This document shows, piece by piece, positions 57,640 through 64,000 of a stretch of 64,000 bases of DNA. This stretch comes from Flaccisagitta enflata (lineage: Eukaryota > Chaetognatha > Sagittoidea > Aphragmophora). The stretch spans positions 70,060,001-70,124,000 of the forward strand of contig OZ231126.1 of the NCBI GenBank assembly GCA_965153355.1. Reading direction: 5' to 3'. Under the pieces are notes generated by a model that was given only the letters and a program-made list of their open reading frames with translations, was not told where the DNA came from and searched no databases. The position numbers and the translations under genes are program-made. The stretch's first letter is position 1, and each line of letters begins with the position of its first letter.

Positions 57640-57780
57640 ATAAGGCAGGATACACTTTAAGCGGCTGGAGCAGTGTCTGAGGTCATAAGAGCATTTGGAC
57701 ATGAGCAATCGAACCAAAAACGCCGTGCGATGGTCAAATTGATGGACCAATGACAGCCTGCGATGGGACAATTATACTAA
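57640..57780 (+). mobile_element. Decayed HG-A element adjoining C5
   Basis: AAGGCAGGATACACTTTAAG, GCGGCTGGAGCAGTGTCTGA, GGTCATAAGAGCATTTGGAC, ATGAGCAATCGAACCAAAAA and GATGGACCAATGACAGCC follow the A order. The tail hairpin is absent. Confidence 0.55.
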
Positions 57781-57781
57781 A

Positions 57782-58258
57782 ACAGGTCGCCCAAGGGCAA
57801 TATGTGGTCAGCGATACCCATTGCCCTGCTTTGCGTGGTTGTAAATAGGAATGAGAGGAAGCAGGGCAGCGGCCCCAAAGGGAACAAAGTCCTGTAGAAT
57901 ACAGGGGGACTTTTGTTCTTCCGTCCGTCCATCCATCCGTCCGTCCGTCAGTCCCCCCTGGCCCTCTCAGGCCTAAAATCTGCCCTCTCAGGCCTGAAAT
58001 CTACCCTCTCAGTTCTGAAATCTGCCCTCTCAGGCCTTGAATCTACGAGGGCGGATTTGAGGCCTAAAAGGACAGGTTTCAGGCCTAAGAAGGCAGATTT
58101 CAGGCCTGAGAGGGCAGATTCAAGGCCTGAGAGGGCAGATTTCAGGCCTGAGAGGGCCGATTTCCGGCCTGAGAGGGCCTGGGGGGGGGGACTAACAAAC
58201 GGACGAACAAAAGTCCCCCTGTATTCTACAGGACTTCGTCCCCTTTGGGCCGCTGCCC
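57782..58258 (+). mobile_element. Family C foldback element copy 5 (C5), best preserved
   Basis: Head ACAGGTCGCCCAAGGGCAAT, GTGGTCAGCGATACCCA, TGCCCTGCTTTGC; left arm GGCAGCGGCCCCAAAGGG, CCTGTAGAATACAGG, GGGACTTTTGTTC, GTCC words; about ten dyad units (CTCAGGCCTGAAATCTGCC and its inverse, switching direction near 58035); right arm from GGACTAACAAACGGACGAAC to GGGCCGCTGCCC. The arms pair over roughly 80 bp. The outermost ~90 bp of the head has no partner on the right. Confidence 0.8.
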
Positions 58259-59209
58259 AAAATCCGATTCCGACTGAATGCAGCTAGGATTGACGAAGAA
58301 ATTCGACAACCGGAGACAGCCGACCACAATGCAAAATAGATGGATGGCATGAATCAATTAATGAAATAATAGAAAATCGTATTCGGCAATTTAAAGGTTG
58401 GCGATCAGGTGCGAGTCCATGGCAATTCCTAGATCCGCCAACATACAAAAACAAACCAGCTTGCAATGCTGGGACAATAATGAGTAAACAGGTATTATGT
58501 AAACATATTGATTGGAAGCAATTAATTTCGTGTTCTTTTCCAGATACGTGCGCATCGGTATGTAAACATGCGCAATTGCAGGGACACAAGTGGAAAGACA
58601 CCTGCGTAGTAAAATGTCTCATTTCTCGTGTTCAGGCACACAGAGTGAGTAATTGCAGACACACGCAAACTCGAGTTGCAGGTGTACAAGTGAGTAATTG
58701 CGCGGTGGCGAAATGTCAACGAGAGCGATGGCAGCAAAGACCAGCCAAAAGGCACAAAACGACCTCATAGGAGAAGAAATGCAATCATCGATGACAGATA
58801 TTTATTGAAAAGTGGAAAGTAGATTTATAACCTGAACCAGAATTGGGAAGCATAACTCGACCATTCATACGCCGAAGATGACGTGAAGCAATCTGCGTCT
58901 TTTGTGTGTTCTACTTCATACCCATTGGAAAATAGACGTTCACATGTTTTACTGCTTCTCTTCGGTGTCTCAAGTGCTCTGTACCCCCCCCCCTATCCTC
59001 CTAAATTTCATTCCCTTCTTCGTATTTCCTTTCAAAAAGTCGCTATCATGGCCTCATCATCTTCCATTCGTTTCATCTACTTTGATATTCATATTTTCCT
59101 CCATTTTTCCGATTTGTTTTCATTAACTGTCGTTTGCTGTTATGGTGTACCAGATGCGCTCTTCTGTAAATTGATTTATCGCTCATCTTAAATACAATTG
59201 CCTTCTTGA
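58259..59209. other. Spacer, nothing recognised
   Basis: AGTGAGTAATTGCAGACACA and AAGTGAGTAATTGCGCGG near 58644-58706 form a short direct repeat. Two overlapping frames of 74-102 codons at 58883-59191 have no recognisable domain. Confidence 0.45.
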
Positions 59210-59211
59210 TA

Positions 59212-59385
59212 CAGTGGAGGACGGCTATAGCGCACCCGCTTATAAGGCATGCCCGCCTATAAGGCATGCAATTCACTGTCCTTTGAGAGATTTAGTAGTT
59301 ATTTGTATGTTGGCACTAAGGCAGCTTCGCTAACAATCATAGTTTGACCAAGTCCCTTGGCATGCGCTCTAGTGAAGCTCAACTG
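59212..59385. mobile_element. Pogo-like MITE, 174 bp, TA target duplication
   Basis: CAGTGGAGGACGGCTATAGC at the left pairs imperfectly with GCTCTAGTGAAGCTCAACTG at the right. TA lies at 59210-59211 and 59386-59387. CCGCTTATAAGGCATGCCC and the following CGCCTATAAGG are typical of pogo/Tigger ends. Length is almost the same as the 30597 element. Confidence 0.7.
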
Positions 59386-59404
59386 TATTTGAATCCGGGC
59401 TGAA

Positions 59405-61935
59405 TTACACCAAACCAATCAATTGCACCACACCAAACCACCTTCAATTGCACTACACCAAACCACCTTCAATGACACCAAACCAAACCACCTTCAATTG
59501 CACCACACCAAACCACCTTCAATTGCACCACACCAAACCACCTTCAATTGCACCAAACCAAACCAACTTCAATTGCACCACACCAAACCACCTTCAATTG
59601 CATCACACCAAACCACCTTCAATTGCACCAAACCAAACCAACTTCAATGAACCACTCCAAACCTCCTTCAACTGCACCACACCAATCCACCTTCAATTGC
59701 ACCACACCAAACCAACTTCAATTGCACCACACCAAACCACCTTCAATTGCACCACACCAAACCACCTTCAATTGCACCACACCAAACCACCTTCAATTGC
59801 ACCACACCAAACCACCTTCAATTGCACCACACCAAACCACCTTCAATTGCACCACACCAAACCAACTTCAATTGCACCAAACCAAACCACCTTCAATTAC
59901 ACCAAACCAAACCAAACCATCTTCAATTGCACCACACCAAACCACCTTCAATTGCACACCACCAGACCACCTTCAATTGCACTACACCAAACCACCTTCA
60001 ATTGCACCACACCAAACCACCTTTGATTGCATCACACCAAACCACCTTCAACTGCACCACACCAAACCACCTTCAATTGCACCACACCAAACCACCTTCA
60101 ATTGCACCACCACAAACCACCTTCAATGACACCAAACCAAACCACCTTCAATTTCACACCACCAAACCTGCTTCAATTGCACCACACCAAACCACCTTCA
60201 ATTGCACTACACCAAACCACCTTCAATGACACCAAACCAAACCACCTTCAATTGCACCACACCAAATCACCTTTAATTGCACCACACCAAACCACCTTCA
60301 ATTGCAAAAACCAAACCAACTTCAATTGCACCTCACCAAACCACCTTCAATTGCATCACACCAAACCACCTTCAATTGCACCAAACCAAACCAACTTCAA
60401 TGAACCACTCCAAACCTCCTTCAACTGCACCACACCAATCCAACTTCAATTGCACCACACCAAACCAACTTCAATTGCACCACACCAAACCACCTTCAAT
60501 TGCACCACACCAAACCACCTTCAATTGCACCACACCAAACCACCTTCAATTGCACCACACCAAACCACCTTCAATTGCACCACACCAAACCACCTTCAAT
60601 TGCACCACACCAAACCAACTTCAATTGCACCAAACCAAACCACCTTCAATTACACCAAACCAAACCACCTTCAATTGCACCACACCAAACCACCTTCAAT
60701 TGCACACCACCAGACCACCTTCAATTGCACTACACCAAACCACCTTCGATTGCACCACACCAAACCACCTTCAATGACACCAAACCAAACCACCTTCAAT
60801 TTCACACCACCAAACCTGCTTCAATTGCACCACACCAAACCACCTTCAATTGCACTACACCAAACCACCTTCAACGACACCAAACCAAACCACCTTCAAT
60901 TGCACTACACCAAACCACCTTCAATTGCACCACACCAAACCACCTTCAATTGCCTAAACCAAACCAACTTCAATTGCACCTCACCAAACCACCTTCAATT
61001 GCATCACACCAAACCACCTTCAATTGCACCAAATCAAACCAACTTCAATGAACCACTCCAAACCTCCTTCAACTGCACCACACCAATCCACCTTCAATTG
61101 CACCACACCAAACCAACTTCAATTGCACCCCACCAAACCACCTTCAATTGCACCACACTAAACCACCATCAATTGCACCACACCAAACCACCTTCAATTG
61201 CACCACACCAAACCACCTTCAATTGCACCACACCAAACCACCTTCAATTGCACCACACCAAACCACCTTCAATTGCACCAAACCAAACCACCTTCAATTA
61301 CACCAAACCAAACCACCTTCAATTGCACCACACCAAACCACCTTCAATTGCACACCACCAGACCACCTTCAATTGCACTACACCAAACCACCTTCGATTG
61401 CATCACACCAAACCACCTTCAATGACACCAAACCAAACCACCTTCAATTTCACACCACCAAACCTGCTTCAATTGCACCACACCAAACCACCTTCAATGA
61501 CACCAAACCAAACCACCTTCAATTGCACCACACCAAACCACCTTCAATTGCACCACACCAAACCACCTTTAATTGCACCACACCAAGCCACCTCCAGTTA
61601 CACCACACCAAACCACCTTCAACTGCACACCACCAGACCACCTTCAACTGCACACCACCAGACCACCTTCAATTGCACTACACCAAACCACCTTCAACTG
61701 CACACCACCAGACCACCTTCAACTGCACACCACCAGACCACCTTCAACTGCACCACACCAAACCACCTTCAATTGCACCACATCAAACCACCTTCAATTG
61801 CACACCACGAAACCACCTTCAATTGCATCACACCAAACCAACTTCAATTGCACCAAACCAAACCACCTTCAATTGCATCACACCAAACCACTTTTAATTG
61901 CACCACACCAAACCTGCTTCAATTGCACCACATCA
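59405..61935. repeat. 25-bp satellite array, ~100 units, with higher-order repeats
   Basis: The unit ACCTTCAATTGCACCACACC plus AAACC recurs with a 25-bp period. Variant units (for example ACTTCAATGAACCACTCC at 59641, 60394 and 61042) appear in the same order in three blocks 753 and 648 bp apart, so blocks of about 26-30 units were copied together. The unit has no stop on the plus strand in any frame, which creates long frames up to 661 codons; these are not genes. Confidence 0.95.
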
Positions 61936-62347
61936 CGCGTCCCGGAAGTCACGGAAGTCTTTCAGAGTTGCTCACATATGAGCAAGTAAAGATGTCATTA
62001 CTGATTGGTTAACATAGAATCGTGAGGCCGCTGATATAGAAAGCCATCTTAACGTTTTTTGAAAAGCGGTGAGAGCAGTTACAGGAAAGAAAGCCCGAAC
62101 ATGCCAAAAGAATAAAGGGATAAAGACAGTCGTATTGAGGTGTATTGAAAATTCTCTATAAGCTGTTCAAAAACACGACTGAGGTGTATTGAAAATTCCC
62201 TATAAGCGGTTCAAAAACATGACTAGGGTAATTTGAAGTGTATCTAAAAGTTGTTCAAAAAACATTCCATGGTCTCAACTGAATGATGACGGGAGAGGAC
62301 AAAGCTAAAAAGACACAAATGAGGGACACATTTTTTTTTCTTTTTTA
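61936..62347. other. Spacer with a 44-bp tandem repeat
   Basis: GAGGTGTATTGAAAATTCYC...TTCAAAAACAYGACT repeats about 2.7 times at 62132-62265. The last 15 bases before the next element are duplicated at 62797. Confidence 0.6.
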
Positions 62348-62362
62348 ACGTGCCAAGTAAAA

Positions 62363-62761
62363 TAGTCGCAAAAGCGTTAGATGGTCAGCGGTACCTGTGC
62401 CCTGCTTAAGTAGGTTGTGGTTGAAGTTGAGGGGGGAGCACGGCAGCGGCCCCAAAGGGATTGATGACCTATGCTTTCACATATATGGGGAGTTTTGTCC
62501 TTCTCCTCCTCCTCCTTCTCCTGCGCACCCCCTCCCCCCCCAGCCTCCAGGCTCATATCTCAGCCTGGAGGCCCATATCCCAGCCTCCAGGCCCAAATCC
62601 CAGTCTTGAGGCCCAAATCCCACCCTCAAGGCTCAAACCCCAACCCCAAGGCCCAGATTCCACTCTGCAGGCTGAGATATGGGCTTGGAGGCTGGGGGAG
62701 GGGGGGTGCGAGGGAGAAGAAGGAGAAGGATAAGAAGAAGGGGGAAACTCCCCATATGTGA

Positions 62762-62796
<35 letters not shown>
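62363..62796. mobile_element. Family C/F foldback element (C6/F2) with 15-bp flanking direct repeats
   Basis: GATGGTCAGCGGTACCTG, GCCCTGCTTAAG and GGCAGCGGCCCCAAAGGG form a C-type head. The F module follows: left arm ATATGGGGAGTTTTGTCCTT, CTCCTCC, GCGCACCCCC; AGGCCCAAATCCCA units; inverted GAGATATGGGCTTGGAGG; right arm GGGGGGGTGCGAG...GGGGAAACTCCCCATATG; then a ~32-T run. ACGTGCCAAGTAAAA occurs at 62348-62362 and 62797-62811, a probable target duplication. It shows that C and F belong together. Confidence 0.75.
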
Positions 62797-62811
62797 ACGT
62801 GCCAAGTAAAA

Positions 62812-63305
62812 AAAAGCGGCGGAAATTGGAAAACGTTGATTGAAAAAGGAGACGCGGGGATTTTCAATCAGAGGCTTTTGAATGGCATCGCCCTCTGTCC
62901 GCCATTGACGGACAAAAGAATTTGATTACCAGCCTCCATGAGGCCTCCATGAGGCCGAGAGAGAGAGAGAGAGTCCTTTAAAACGATCGGTTGAAACATT
63001 TAAATAAATCTGCTTGCTCGAGCGGGAGATGGTTTCCTGAGAAGAGAAGAGAAGAGAAGTGGAAATTGCGTAAGCTTCTCTTTTTTATGTGCGCGAAAAA
63101 TGCGTGAGGCGTGAAAAAGTGCCAAAAATGGGTGTAAAAGTATTCAGTGAATGGGATTGTTGGAGAGGCTTTTTTTAATCACTTGCTAAAAGAATGTATA
63201 TGAAGATGTGTCCCAAGGTCCGGTTGATCGTCCGAAGGATGGGAATATGAAATTTTAGACGACGCCAGATCAGCCGAAATAGTGATATCCGAGCACTGCA
63301 GCCCC
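62812..63305. other. Spacer with short GA and GAAGA runs
   Basis: GAGGCCTCCATGAGGCC-type duplication near 62936, (GA)n at 62957-62973 and AGAGA/AGAAG words at 63040-63060. No gene. Confidence 0.45.
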
Positions 63306-63409
63306 TGGAGGATGTTCACGATCATTACTTAAGCATTGCTTAGCAACACTTAAGCAATGCTCAAGACTTGCTAAGCAATGCTTAAGCAATACTCGTGAAC
63401 ATCCTCCAG
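63306..63409. mobile_element. Short foldback element, ~104 bp
   Basis: GGAGGATGTTCACGA and its inverse TCGTGAACATCCTCC bracket repeated CTTAAGCATTGCTTAGCA words; arms of about 42 bp pair almost fully around a ~20-nt loop. No target duplication resolved. Confidence 0.75.
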
Positions 63410-63420
63410 GCCACTCACAA

Positions 63421-63515
63421 TACAGCCCTTGCCCTTTCGCATAACTGCCCCAGCTCATCCGCATAACTACCCCTGCCCAACCGCAACGACTATTTATTGT
63501 CCGTGTATCCAGCCT
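63421..63515 (-). mobile_element. HG-A head fragment
   Basis: ACCCCTGCCCAACCGCAACGACT, then a TATTTATTG spacer, GTCCGTGTATCCAGCCTTTTT in the reverse head order. Body and tail are missing; the foldback at 63306 lies where the body would begin. Confidence 0.55.
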
Positions 63516-63900
63516 TTTTCTAGGGAAAAAGAGCGCGCGAGATTCCGTCACGAGAAAGAAATTGCTAAAATCAGAGGAAATTGTTAGAAAAGAGAAAGAA
63601 AACGACTGTGCCTGAAAAACGAAAAAAAAAAAAACAACATAAAAAAAAACAAAAAAAAAAAAAAAAACAAAAAACAAAAAACGATTAAGAACTCATCAAT
63701 TACCAAGTTCTTTTTATTGAAAATGGAAACCGGTGAAATTGTGCAACCAAAGAAGAATGAGTGCCTGCAAAAGAAATTGTTCAAAAAGGCGCATCGAGGC
63801 TTGTAAAGCAAAAACGGTTCTCGCAAACTACAGTTTAGTAGTACCAACGACGATGAAGGTCACCAGAGGCCACCACGCAGCGCCCCAGGTGCTTTGCTTA

Positions 63901-63904
<4 letters not shown>
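63516..63904. other. Spacer with an A-rich run
   Basis: AAAAACAAAAAA-type words occupy 63620-63680; nothing else recognised. Confidence 0.45.

Positions 63905-63940
<36 letters not shown>
63905..63940. repeat. CT microsatellite near the window end
   Basis: About 18 CT units; the last 60 bases of the window show nothing recognised. Confidence 0.94.
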
Positions 63941-63943
<3 letters not shown>

Positions 63944-64000
63944 TTCTATGTCTGTCCATTGTCTACTTTATCCCCTTTCAACTTTCCTTTTCTGCACAGC

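Noticed and set aside
59405-61935. CRISPR-like repeats
   Set aside because: Continuous tandem satellite without repeat-spacer alternation.
60027-62012. 661-codon open frame rich in His, Thr, Lys, Pro and Asn
   Set aside because: It is the translation of a 25-bp satellite whose unit has no stop in any plus frame; period 25 cycles through all frames, giving a 25-residue repeat by necessity.

Overview
This 64-kb window looks like intergenic or heterochromatic-like DNA from a multicellular animal. It has no operons, ribosome binding sites or dense coding. It does have long dinucleotide to hexanucleotide tracts, minisatellites, tRNA-derived SINEs with (AAC)n tails, hAT-like and pogo-like MITEs, and many short repeats with GTCY/GGAC tetranucleotide tracts resembling Drosophila mini-me/DINE-1 and bivalve pearl elements. 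A marine invertebrate, perhaps a lophotrochozoan, is plausible, but the species cannot be fixed from sequence alone. I found no convincing host gene. Nearly every open frame above about 100 codons is a translated simple repeat. The best coding signal is a broken gene of unknown function at 18060-19146, inside a 2.85-kb transposon.

The main component is a set of 100-400 bp elements, here called HG elements (hairpin + GTCY). Each has a head beginning near ACAAGG, a variable middle, a GGAC-type tract, and a tail hairpin followed by TAAAAA. Subfamilies are A (AGTCGCG stem, heads with GGCCGGATACACGG), B (AGTTGCG stem, heads with GACGCGGGGTCACAATATCG), D (AGATGCG stem) and E (A-type ends with a decamer or nonamer array in the middle). 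The tail stem changes by paired substitutions between subfamilies, and the head carries a matching inverted copy of the same subfamily's hairpin. This resembles non-autonomous Helentrons. Strand + below means head to hairpin left to right. A second family, C (with variant F), is a foldback element with arms containing GGCAGCGGCCCCAAAGGG around arrays of 20-21 bp dyads.

Layout. 0.7-1.7 kb: a C element split by a SINE with a 9-bp target duplication. 3.7-5.7 kb: HG-B, GA/CAAA tracts, a TIR element, a CA tract. 6.2-8 kb: a 101-bp array. 8.5-13.6 kb: a cluster of HG copies and a TIR element. 14-17 kb: TIR element, hexanucleotide tract, HG-E, a mosaic of A, B and C heads. 17.3-20.2 kb: TIR transposon with a 7-bp target duplication. 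20.8-25 kb: polypurine DNA and satellites. 25.4-28.9 kb: C, D, A and F elements, a cluster of GTTTTGAAAC-type motifs, CAA/CGA tracts. 29.8-33 kb: tRNA-like SINE head, pogo-like MITE, minisatellites. 33.9-38.4 kb: foldback elements and three CT tracts. 39.1-41.6 kb: a roughly 165-bp array broken by A and C copies, then a hammerhead-like motif. 43-52 kb: scattered HG copies, a 434-bp duplicate of sequence at 36 kb, ATG/CA/TTG tracts, a 30-bp minisatellite. 52.5-58.3 kb: HG copies (one split by a hAT-like MITE with an 8-bp target duplication) and C5. 59.4-61.9 kb: a 25-bp satellite with higher-order structure. 62.3-64 kb: C6/F2 and foldback remnants.

There is no gene network to describe. The pattern is repeated nesting of small transposons, which gives relative insertion ages, together with tandem arrays growing from or beside transposon ends.
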